A stretch of DNA of 12,320 bases from Alphaproteobacteria bacterium (GTDB lineage Bacteria > Pseudomonadota > Alphaproteobacteria > Rhizobiales > Xanthobacteraceae). The notes under the pieces are model-generated. The model was given only the letters and a program-made list of their open reading frames with translations. It was not told the origin of the DNA and did no database searches. The position numbers and the translations under genes are program-made. Location: positions 1-12,320 of the forward strand of contig VAZL01000234.1 in the NCBI GenBank assembly GCA_005883445.1. The letters run 5' to 3'. This document shows positions 6,708 to 12,320 of the stretch, in pieces. Position 1 is the stretch's first letter. The number at the start of each line of letters is the position of its first letter.

Positions 6708-6874
6708 CGCTTGCCCCTTCGCTCTCGCTCGACTATCAGCTTCATACCATCACAGATTCCGACTCCTCGCACGCGGTCCGCCCGCGTTGTGGCAAATTCG
6801 GCGCACCCTCTCCCGGTGCCGCCGCGGAAAGGCTAAGGTGAAACGCTTTCGATCAAACCATTCTGGCGCTGGCA

Positions 6875-7441
6875 TTGGCAAGCCTGGTTTTCGGATGCGG
6901 GGGCCAACTCAGCTCAGACGAAGCAGGGCTGATGGATGCGGTCGCATTCGTCACCGGCGGCCAGCAGGAGGATGCGATCCCGCAAGGATTTGAAACCCGC
7001 TGGCGGCGCACCGTTCGCGGACGAGAGATCGAGTACCAATCAATTGGGCCATATGCGGGCTTCGGCCAAGCCAATGATCCGCATCGCGACAGCCGCCACG
7101 TGCGGATCGGCGTGACTATCACTTCACCAAAAAAATGCGTGTTCAAGACAGTCGTAACGACCGAGTACTCGAAGGGCGAGAGCAAAGGAAGCTTCGGCGC
7201 TGCGACCAGTGAAGCTACTACGTTGGATCTGAATAAGGTGCGCCGGCTTGATGTCGAGGAAGGCGATTCTGCGAATGTGGTGATCGAGGGCACGGCCTGG
7301 ATGTGCAAGGAAGGCGGATGTCAAGACAACGTCAAGATCGCGATTTCGGCACCCCGTGAGGAAGCACTGGCGCGCACGATCCAGAGCAAGCGGCACGCCA
7401 TTGACTTCATTCGGAAGGCCTGCCCGGGACTGCCTCGCTAG
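6875..7441 (+). CDS. Hypothetical lipoprotein-like protein with probable 5' frameshift
   Basis: Not recognised as a known family. From the first standard start in this frame (TTG, 6875) it gives 188 residues, opening MASLVFGCGGQLSSDEAG. Read further upstream in the same frame, the bases before the TTG code for ILALALASLVFGC, which looks like the hydrophobic core and lipobox of a lipoprotein signal (Cys at residue 8). That frame meets a stop at 6839 with no ATG/GTG/TTG before 6875. A GTG at 6838 with AAAGG upstream reads KRFRSN, the expected basic n-region, but in the neighbouring frame. A one-base indel around 6858 would join them. The mature part is rich in beta-type segments and has Cys88, Cys144, Cys149 and Cys183, suggesting disulfides outside the cytoplasm. 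It ends in TAG. It is divergent from the cyclase gene. Protein-like composition and a clean end argue it is or was a gene. Confidence 0.55.
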   Translation: MASLVFGCGGQLSSDEAGLMDAVAFVTGGQQEDAIPQGFETRWRRTVRGREIEYQSIGPYAGFGQANDPHRDSRHVRIGVTITSPKKCVFKTVVTTEYSKGESKGSFGAATSEATTLDLNKVRRLDVEEGDSANVVIEGTAWMCKEGGCQDNVKIAISAPREEALARTIQSKRHAIDFIRKACPGLPR

Positions 7442-7556
7442 CGAGAGCGTTTTTCGGCGAAGCGGCTAGGCCGAATATGACGCGTTGCGACTTTGCTTAT
7501 GTGCCGCGAACGATCCTGCTCGGTCTCTGCTAAAAAACCGCGCGCTTACGTCGTGC

Positions 7557-8321
7557 TCAGCGCGTCATCACCTCTTTCATGTAGACGCGGTCGATCGGCT
7601 GATCGACATCCTTGCCGGCGCGCTCGAAACCTCGGCGCCAGTCGTTGGCGTGGCGGAGCATCCACAGCCGGCTTGCTTCCTTGTCGTGCCGGCTGACCGC
7701 ATCGACGATCTTGCGATGCGCTTGAATGAGGCGCGGCACGCCCTCCTTCAGCTTGCGCAATATGATCTCGGTGGTCGGAAAGATGAGCAGACTCGAGGGT
7801 TCGCGCGCGAGCTGAAGCACCCGGTTCTGCGACGCCTTGGCGATCAGGGAATGGAACTGGGTGTCCAATTCGGCGACGGCGGCCGGATCCGCGGATGCCT
7901 GCTCGGTGCTGGCCACATTCGCCTGGAGCTCGGCGATGACGTCCGCCGTCGCATGCTCGGCCGCCTGCTCGACGGTTGCGATCTCGAGCGCGGTCGTCGC
8001 CTCCCAAAGCTCCCGGAACGTGACCTCGTGCAGCAGCATCGCGCGGCTCATGCGGGTGGCGAGGCGACTGTAGTGCGGAAGGCTAGCCGTCAGCCGGCGG
8101 CCTGAATCGCGGTGGATCAGGCCGCTCTGCTCCAAGAGGCGGATGCCTTCGCGCACCGTCGACCGGTTCACGCCGAACTGTTTGACGAGCTGAGCCTCGG
8201 TGCCGATCGGCTCGCCCGGTCGGATCCGGCGCGCCAGAATCTCGCGCTCGATCGCGTCGGCGACCAGCTGGTAGGCCGGTATCGCATTGATTCGATCGAA
8301 CTTTTCGCCTGTCTCGGTCAT
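7557..8321 (-). CDS. GntR-family transcriptional regulator, FadR/FCD subfamily
   Basis: A 254-residue DNA-binding regulator. The N-terminal winged helix (about 15-78) includes IREILARRIRPG-like helix 1, the recognition region TEAQLVKQFGVNRSTVREGI (41-60) and RLLEQSGLIHRDSGRR at the wing. The C-terminal all-helical FCD domain (about 95-230) has the metal-binding set D153 and H157 (AELDTQFH), H202 and H224, so a metal-assisted carboxylate ligand is likely, as in FCD regulators generally. The gene is divergent from the plus-strand binding-protein gene, and the region between them holds a 17-bp perfect palindrome over opposed promoters. It therefore very probably represses its own gene and the uptake/activation genes until a pathway acid or acyl-CoA binds. 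The start at 8321 has only a weak GGGA upstream. The family is secure; the ligand is inferred. Confidence 0.94.
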   Translation of the reverse strand: MTETGEKFDRINAIPAYQLVADAIEREILARRIRPGEPIGTEAQLVKQFGVNRSTVREGIRLLEQSGLIHRDSGRRLTASLPHYSRLATRMSRAMLLHEVTFRELWEATTALEIATVEQAAEHATADVIAELQANVASTEQASADPAAVAELDTQFHSLIAKASQNRVLQLAREPSSLLIFPTTEIILRKLKEGVPRLIQAHRKIVDAVSRHDKEASRLWMLRHANDWRRGFERAGKDVDQPIDRVYMKEVMTR

Positions 8322-8382
8322 GCGATGATTCCCACTCGCGCCCCGTCCTCACTTAAACGGATCCCATTCGAAAAAATAGTCC

Positions 8383-8411
8383 TTGACTGGACGATCTGAT
8401 TGTCAGACAAT
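8383..8411 (+). promoter_or_regulatory. Predicted promoter for the binding-protein gene
   Basis: TTGACT (8383-8388, 5 of 6 to consensus) and GACAAT (8406-8411, 4 of 6) are separated by 17 bases, ideal for a sigma-70-type promoter. Transcription would begin near 8418, about 90 bases before the ATG at 8510. The -10 element is inside the operator palindrome, so a bound regulator would occlude it. Confidence 0.55.
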
Positions 8412-8413
8412 CA
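8397..8413. promoter_or_regulatory. Operator palindrome, probable GntR/FadR-type binding site
   Basis: TGATTGTCAGACAATCA is a perfect 17-bp palindrome centred on the A at 8405. The core TTGTCAGACAA fits the short TNGTNNNACNA style of sites described for FadR-subfamily GntR regulators, and the site lies between such a regulator gene (7557-8321) and its divergent target. It covers the -10 hexamers of both predicted promoters. An 11-base exact copy of its right part (8402-8412) recurs at 9801-9811 upstream of the acyl-CoA synthetase. The identity of the binding protein is inferred from position. Confidence 0.75.
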
Positions 8414-8437
8414 TACTATCGGTCTGATCGCTGTCAA
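8410..8437 (-). promoter_or_regulatory. Predicted promoter for the GntR regulator gene
   Basis: On the minus strand TTGACA (8437-8432, perfect) is followed after 16 bases by TATGAT (8415-8410, 5 of 6). Transcription would start near 8403 and reach the regulator ATG at 8321. Its -10 overlaps the -10 of the opposing promoter by two bases and overlaps the operator, giving mutually exclusive promoter use and autoregulation. Confidence 0.65.
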
Positions 8438-8509
8438 CTGTTGGGCCGCGTTTTCCGATCGATCCTCGCGCGCGACCGGAATCGCGCCCGGACCTCGGGA
8501 GGATCCAAG

Positions 8510-9724
8510 ATGAAGTGCATTCGCCATGCCGCCTGCCTTGCCGCGCTGGTGACCAGCAGCGCGGCCGGGGCTCAGCAGATCACCGACGGCGTCGTCCGCA
8601 TCGGCGTCATGAACGATATGTCCAGCCTCTATGCCGATATCTCCGGCCCGGGAGCGATCGTGGCGGCCCGCATGGCGGTCGAAGACTTCGGCGCCGCCGA
8701 AAAGGGATTGAAGGTCGAGGTGGTCGGAGCCGATCATCAGAACAAGGCCGATGTCGGCTCGAACATCGCCCGCAAGTGGTTTGATGTCGACCAAGTCGAC
8801 GTCATCGTCGACGTGCCGACCTCATCGATTGCGCTCGCGGTCAACGAACTCGTGCGCGAGAGGAATAAGGTATTCCTGATCTCGGGGGCGGCGAGCTCCG
8901 ACCTCACGGGGGCGAAATGTTCGCCCAATTCCGTGCACTGGACCTACGACACCTGGGCGCTTGCCAATGGCACCGGCAAGGCGACAGTCAAGATCGGCGG
9001 CAATACTTGGTTCTTCGTCACGGCAGACTACGCCTTCGGGCACGCGCTCGAGCGTGACACCGCGGCGGTGGTCGAAGCCAACGGCGGCAAGGTCGTGGGA
9101 AAGGTTCGTCACCCGCTGAACACCAGCGATTTCTCGTCGTTTCTGCTGCAAGCGCAGGCATCCAAGGCCAAGATCATCGGGCTCGCGAATGCCGGCGGCG
9201 ATACCATCAACGCCATCAAGCAGGCGGCCGAATTCGGCGTCGTCCAGGGCAGACAAAACATCGCTGGCCTGCTGGTTTTCATCAATGACGTGCATGCACT
9301 CGGTCTGCGGGCGGCTCAGGGCCTGATGCTGACGGAAGCGTTCTACTGGGACCGCGATGACGCAACGCGAGCTTTCGCGAAACGATTCGCACCGCAATAC
9401 AAGGGCAACATGCCCAGCATGGTGCAGGCCGGGATCTACGCCGCCGTGCTGCACTATCTCAAAGCCGTCGAAGCGCTCAAGAGCGACGCCGACGGCAAGG
9501 CGGTCGTCGCGAAGATGAAGGAGATGCCGACGGAGGATCCGCTCTTCCGCCAAGGCACGATCCGCGCCGACGGCCGCAAGATCCACGACATGTTCCTGCT
9601 CGAGGTGAAGAAGCCCGAGGAATCGAAATATCCTTGGGACTACTACAAATTGCGCGCCACCATTGCAGCAGGCGAGGCGTTCCGCCCGCTCAAGGAGGGC
9701 GCCTGCCCGCTGGTGAGCGGCTGA
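8510..9724 (+). CDS. Periplasmic substrate-binding protein of a HAAT-type ABC importer (orphan)
   Basis: A 404-residue secreted receptor of the type I periplasmic binding fold. MKCIRHAACLAALVTSSAAG is a signal peptide with likely cleavage after AGA (residue 21), before QQITDGVVRIGVMNDMSSLY. The lobe motifs are GPGAIVAARMAVEDFG (46-61), VVGADHQNKADVGSNIARKW (71-90) and the second-lobe start NTWFFVTADYAFGHALERDT (165-184); SAPWDYYK-like YPWDYYK at 374-380 near the end is typical of a subset of these proteins common in Bradyrhizobium-like genomes. GGGAGG (8497-8502) stands seven bases before the ATG, fixing the start. No permease or ATPase follows, so membrane partners must be elsewhere, or past the right edge. 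It is divergent from the GntR regulator and under its probable operator. Carboxylic acids are plausible ligands, given the acyl-CoA synthetase downstream, but that is inference. Confidence 0.93.
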   Translation: MKCIRHAACLAALVTSSAAGAQQITDGVVRIGVMNDMSSLYADISGPGAIVAARMAVEDFGAAEKGLKVEVVGADHQNKADVGSNIARKWFDVDQVDVIVDVPTSSIALAVNELVRERNKVFLISGAASSDLTGAKCSPNSVHWTYDTWALANGTGKATVKIGGNTWFFVTADYAFGHALERDTAAVVEANGGKVVGKVRHPLNTSDFSSFLLQAQASKAKIIGLANAGGDTINAIKQAAEFGVVQGRQNIAGLLVFINDVHALGLRAAQGLMLTEAFYWDRDDATRAFAKRFAPQYKGNMPSMVQAGIYAAVLHYLKAVEALKSDADGKAVVAKMKEMPTEDPLFRQGTIRADGRKIHDMFLLEVKKPEESKYPWDYYKLRATIAAGEAFRPLKEGACPLVSG

Positions 9725-9800
9725 GGACTTTCGCGCAGGCGGCCGATAGGGAGAGCGCCCCGATCGGTCGAATAAAGCGAGGGCGCTCACTGCCTACGAC

Positions 9801-9811
9801 GTCAGACAATC
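9801..9811 (+). promoter_or_regulatory. Second candidate regulator site (11-base copy of the operator)
   Basis: GTCAGACAATC here is identical to 8402-8412 of the 17-bp operator. The left arm is not conserved (only GTC-A-GAC is symmetric), so it is a strong half-site with a weak partner. It lies 36 bases before the acyl-CoA synthetase ATG, in the 122-base gap after the binding-protein gene. It may allow the same GntR protein to control the enzymes. No clear promoter hexamers accompany it. Confidence 0.4.
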
Positions 9812-9833
9812 GGAAACTGTCACCTAAAGACCT

Positions 9834-9842
9834 GGGAGGAGG
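9834..9842 (+). promoter_or_regulatory. Strong ribosome binding site for the acyl-CoA synthetase
   Basis: GGGAGGAGG ends four bases before the ATG at 9847. It selects this start over an open frame that continues upstream into the binding-protein gene and has no comparable signal. Confidence 0.8.
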
Positions 9843-9846
9843 CTTT

Positions 9847-11562
9847 ATGACAAATCTGATCGAATGCAGCGCTGCAGCCTACTCCTGTCCGCTGCTGATC
9901 AAGCACCTGCTGAACTCCGCGCTGCTCCGCGCCCCCGAGCAGGAAATCGTTTATCGCTCGCAAGCGCGCTTTAGCTACCGCGACTTCCGCGACCGCGTCG
10001 GCAGATTGGCGAGCGGGCTCACCAAGCTCGGAGTTCAATCCGGGGACACCGTGGGGGTCATGGATTTGGACAGCCACCGATACCTTGAATGCTTCTTTGC
10101 CGTTCCCATGATGGGCGCCACCCTTCACACCATCAACGTGCGCCTTTCGCCCGAGCAGATTCTCTACACCATCAACCACGCCAAAGACGACGTCATCCTG
10201 GTGAACGGCGAGTTCCTGCCCATACTCGAAAAAATCTGGGATCGAGTCGAAGGCGTGAAGGCGCTCGTCTTGCTCGACGATGGCGGCGAGCGTGCGAAGA
10301 CGACGCTTTCGTTGGCGGCCGACTATGAGACGCTGCTCGCGGGCGCCGACCCCGATTTCGTTTTTCCCGACCTCGACGAGGACACGCGGGCGACCACGTT
10401 CTACACCACCGGCACCACCGGGCTTCCCAAGGGCGTCTACTTCAGCCATCGCCAGCTGGTGCTGCATACCATGGCGCTGCGCAATGCGATCACCGGCACC
10501 GGACACGGTCGTCTCAACGACGGCGACGTGTACATGCCCGTGACGCCCATGTTTCATGTGCATGCATGGGGCTTTCCGTATGTCGCCACGGCGCTCGGTC
10601 TCAAGCAGGTTTATCTCGGAAAATATTCGCCGGACCTGGTGCTCGACCTGATCGCGCGCGAGAAGGTTACGTTCTCCCACTGCGTCCCGACCATCCTGCA
10701 GATGATCCTCGCCCATCCGCGAGCGGCGGAGGGAATGCTCAATGGTTGGAAAGTCATCGTCGGCGGCGCGGCGTTGCCGCGGGCCTTGGCCAAGGAGGCC
10801 ATGCGGCGCGGCATCGACATCACCACCGGATACGGCATGTCCGAAACCTGCCCCGTGCTCACGCTGGCTCACCTCAGACCCGAACATGAAGGGTGGGACG
10901 TCGATCGTCAGGTGGAGGTGCGGATCAAGGCCGGACGCCCGATTCCATTGGTCGATATCCGGGTCGTCGACACCGAGATGCGGGACGTTCCGGCGGACGG
11001 CACGACGCCGGGCGAGATCGTGGCGCGGGCGCCGTGGCTGACGCAGGGCTATCTGCGCGATCCCGCGAACTCGGACAAGCTGTGGCTCGGCGGATGGCTG
11101 CACACCGGCGACATCGGCGTGATCGGCGCCGACGGCTACCTCAAGATCACCGATCGCCTCAAGGACGTCATCAAGACCGAGGGCGAATGGGTCTCGTCCC
11201 TCGACATCGAGGACCTCATCATCAAGCACCCCGGGGTGTGCGAAGCCGCCGTCATCGGCATTCCGGATCCGAAGTGGACCGAACGCCCGCTCGCGATCGT
11301 GGTCCGCAAGGAGGGCTCTTCGGTCAGCGACAGTGAGATCAAGGCGGGCCTGCAAGATTACGCGCGCAAGGGCGTGATCTCGCGTTACGCGGTGCCGGAT
11401 CAGATCGTGTTCGTGCCGGCGCTGCCCCGGACCAGCGTCGGTAAGCTCGACAAGAAGGTGCTGCGCGAGCAATTCCGCGACTATGCGGCGGCGCCGAGCG
11501 CAAGCGCGGTCAGCGGCGCGACGCGTGCCTCGCCGGTCGAAAGACCAACCCAGTACGCGTGA
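9847..11562 (+). CDS. AMP-forming acyl-CoA synthetase (fatty-acid--CoA ligase, AlkK/DmdB-like)
   Basis: A 571-residue adenylate-forming enzyme that would convert a carboxylic acid, ATP and CoA into acyl-CoA, AMP and PPi in the cytoplasm. All core motifs are intact: the P-loop YTTGTTGLPKGV at 186-197, PMFHVHAWG at 234-242, GYGMSE at 328-333, WLHTGD at 417-422 (D422 binds ribose), DRLKD at 436-440 with hinge EGEWVSS at 445-451, and the catalytic lysine K533 in PRTSVGKLDKK. The PMFHVHAWG form is characteristic of the medium-chain AlkK and methylmercaptopropionate-CoA ligase (DmdB) branch rather than E. coli FadD. The last 25 residues or so (547-571) are an Ala/Ser/Thr-rich tail of no known function. 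The stop is one base before the MaoC start, so the two are coupled. Chain length or side group of the substrate is not decidable here. Confidence 0.95.
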   Translation: MTNLIECSAAAYSCPLLIKHLLNSALLRAPEQEIVYRSQARFSYRDFRDRVGRLASGLTKLGVQSGDTVGVMDLDSHRYLECFFAVPMMGATLHTINVRLSPEQILYTINHAKDDVILVNGEFLPILEKIWDRVEGVKALVLLDDGGERAKTTLSLAADYETLLAGADPDFVFPDLDEDTRATTFYTTGTTGLPKGVYFSHRQLVLHTMALRNAITGTGHGRLNDGDVYMPVTPMFHVHAWGFPYVATALGLKQVYLGKYSPDLVLDLIAREKVTFSHCVPTILQMILAHPRAAEGMLNGWKVIVGGAALPRALAKEAMRRGIDITTGYGMSETCPVLTLAHLRPEHEGWDVDRQVEVRIKAGRPIPLVDIRVVDTEMRDVPADGTTPGEIVARAPWLTQGYLRDPANSDKLWLGGWLHTGDIGVIGADGYLKITDRLKDVIKTEGEWVSSLDIEDLIIKHPGVCEAAVIGIPDPKWTERPLAIVVRKEGSSVSDSEIKAGLQDYARKGVISRYAVPDQIVFVPALPRTSVGKLDKKVLREQFRDYAAAPSASAVSGATRASPVERPTQYA

Positions 11563-11563
11563 G

Positions 11564-12055
11564 ATGTCGGCCTTGGCACATCCAACGTTCAATCTCGCGG
11601 ACAGCGGATCGTTCGTGGGGCGCGAACTCGGCGTTTCCGAATGGATCACGATCGACCAGGGACGCATCGACCAATTCGCGGCGTGCACGGGCGACCACCA
11701 ATGGCTTCACGTCGACGTCGAACGCTCGCGCCGCGAAAGTCCCTATGGCGGTCCCATCGCGCACGGCTTTCTTACCCTGTCGCTGCTGGCCCCGACCGCG
11801 CTCGATGTCTTCATCCGGCCCGCGGGTATCAAGCAGGCGTTCAACTACGGCCTCGAGCGCGTGCGCTTCATCACGCCGGTGAAGGCCGGCGCTCGGGTGC
11901 GCAATCGGATCGGTTTGCTGTCGGTGGAGGAGAGGGGCGCCGAACATCTGCTGTTGCGGACGGAGAACAAGATCGAGATCGAGGCTGAAGAAAAGCCGGC
12001 CATGCTCGCCGTAGCGCTCGTGCTGGTCGAACGGGGAAACGAGAACGGGAGGTAA
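11564..12055 (+). CDS. MaoC-like (R)-specific enoyl-CoA hydratase
   Basis: A 163-residue hot-dog-fold hydratase that adds water to trans-2-enoyl-CoA to give (R)-3-hydroxyacyl-CoA. The hydratase-2 motif is clear: FAACTGDHQWLHVD at 38-51 has the catalytic pair D44 and H49, followed by SPYGGPIAHGFLTLSLL at 59-75, matching the conserved G-x-x-x-x-H-G-x-L turn. The length fits the NodN/MaoC-like single-domain group (about 150-165). The ATG lies a single base after the ligase stop (TGA G ATG) and the next gene starts three bases after its own stop, so translation is coupled through ligase, hydratase and PHA synthase. In that setting a PhaJ-like role, feeding hydroxyacyl-CoA to the synthase, is the natural reading. 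An in-frame ATG at 11483 inside the ligase gene is less likely. Confidence 0.93.
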   Translation: MSALAHPTFNLADSGSFVGRELGVSEWITIDQGRIDQFAACTGDHQWLHVDVERSRRESPYGGPIAHGFLTLSLLAPTALDVFIRPAGIKQAFNYGLERVRFITPVKAGARVRNRIGLLSVEERGAEHLLLRTENKIEIEAEEKPAMLAVALVLVERGNENGR

Positions 12056-12058
12056 CCG

Positions 12059-12320
12059 ATGAGCGTCATGGACCGCCCGGCGGTCGAGTCCGATGCGTCG
12101 CAACGGCTCATCGAGAACGCCACCGAAGGCATGCTCGGCCCCAATCCCTTCATTGGATTCCGGCCGCAGGACATCACGGCCGCATTTCGAGAACTCGCGC
12201 ACCAGGCGGTCCAGCATCCGGCTATGGTCCTCGCGCAGGAAGCCGCATTGCTGCGCGAGCTCATCGCGATTCTGTCGGGCAGCTCGACGCTTGCGGCAGC
12301 CCCGGGCGATAGACGATTCG
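12059..12320 (+). CDS. phaC: PHA synthase family protein (PhaC class I-like), N-terminal part only
   Basis: 87 residues are visible before the right edge. They match the N-terminal region of poly-(R)-hydroxyalkanoate polymerases: a variable start, then MLGPNPFIGFRPQDITAAFR (25-44), a helical stretch HPAMVLAQEAALLRELIAILSG (53-74), and APGDRRF (81-87). That last segment is the beginning of the family hallmark D-R/K-R-F-x-D-P-x-W that precedes the catalytic domain. The lipase-like box with the active cysteine lies beyond the window, so activity cannot be judged. GGGAGG (12047-12052), which overlaps the last codons of the MaoC gene, is six bases before the ATG. Together with the upstream ligase and (R)-hydratase it suggests conversion of an imported acid to polyester, or a short-chain variant used for another acyl transfer. 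The family call is good; the class is less sure. Confidence 0.85.
   Translation, partial: MSVMDRPAVESDASQRLIENATEGMLGPNPFIGFRPQDITAAFRELAHQAVQHPAMVLAQEAALLRELIAILSGSSTLAAAPGDRRF

Noticed and set aside
6708..6837. Divergent promoter or operator between the cyclase gene and the lipoprotein-like gene
   Set aside because: No paired -35/-10 hexamers at proper spacing and no palindrome stood out on either strand, and the GntR operator core is absent.
7442..7490. Fragment resembling the GAGCGTTTT...GCGAAG intergenic repeat of Bradyrhizobium
   Set aside because: Only one arm is partly recognisable and no inverted partner was found, so it cannot be supported as a repeat.
7515..7556. Intrinsic terminator after the GntR gene (minus strand GCGCGCGG followed by six T)
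   Set aside because: The T-run is good, but the only stem before it is a self-complementary GCGCGC with no room for a loop, so no convincing hairpin forms.
9820..11688. A 622-codon open frame on the minus strand opposite the acyl-CoA synthetase
   Set aside because: Its product is rich in Arg, His, Asp and Glu with no domain pattern, as expected for the complement of a high-GC gene, and the plus-strand frame has every catalytic motif of the ligase family.

Overview
The base composition (high GC), the mosaic of short palindromic intergenic repeats and the gene families point to an alphaproteobacterium of the Hyphomicrobiales, most like Bradyrhizobium and its relatives. This is inferred from style and gene content; no marker gene lies in the window.

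Left block (1-3740, all minus strand): a branched-chain-amino-acid-type (HAAT family) ABC importer. In transcription order it has a periplasmic binding protein (3728-2517), a multi-hairpin repeat, a permease originally built as a LivH-LivM fusion, and a LivG-type ATPase that runs off the left edge. The permease is broken: the LivH part loses its frame near 1923-1945, and residues normally present in the family are missing there, so this looks like a small deletion. If the sequence is correct, the importer is probably non-functional.

Middle block (4041-6707, minus strand): three enzymes in a row, namely a metal-dependent cyclase-family hydrolase (HxGTHxD motif), an alpha/beta hydrolase with a Ser-Asp-His triad, and an SDR-fold protein in which all four positions of the usual catalytic tetrad are substituted. 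Together with the importer this resembles a small-molecule uptake and catabolism locus; the substrate is not evident. A 312-base gap (3729-4040) between the SDR gene and the importer holds two intergenic repeats and a possible promoter. Beyond the cyclase gene lies an unrecognised small lipoprotein-like gene (plus strand, 6875-7441) whose start region appears frameshifted.

Right block (7557-12320): a FadR-subfamily GntR regulator (minus strand) diverges from a plus-strand series encoding an orphan periplasmic binding protein, an acyl-CoA synthetase, a MaoC-type (R)-hydratase and the N-terminus of a class I-like PHA synthase. The last three are packed with gaps of 1 and 3 bases. The regulator/binding-protein intergenic region contains a perfect 17-bp palindrome that overlaps the -10 elements of two opposed promoters. 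An 11-base exact copy of most of it lies upstream of the acyl-CoA synthetase. The simplest reading is a self-regulated module that senses and takes up a carboxylic acid, activates it to a CoA thioester, hydrates the enoyl-CoA to an (R)-3-hydroxyacyl-CoA and polymerises it. The dehydrogenation step and the transport membrane subunits are not in the window.

No tRNA, rRNA, CRISPR array, transposase or integrase gene was recognised.
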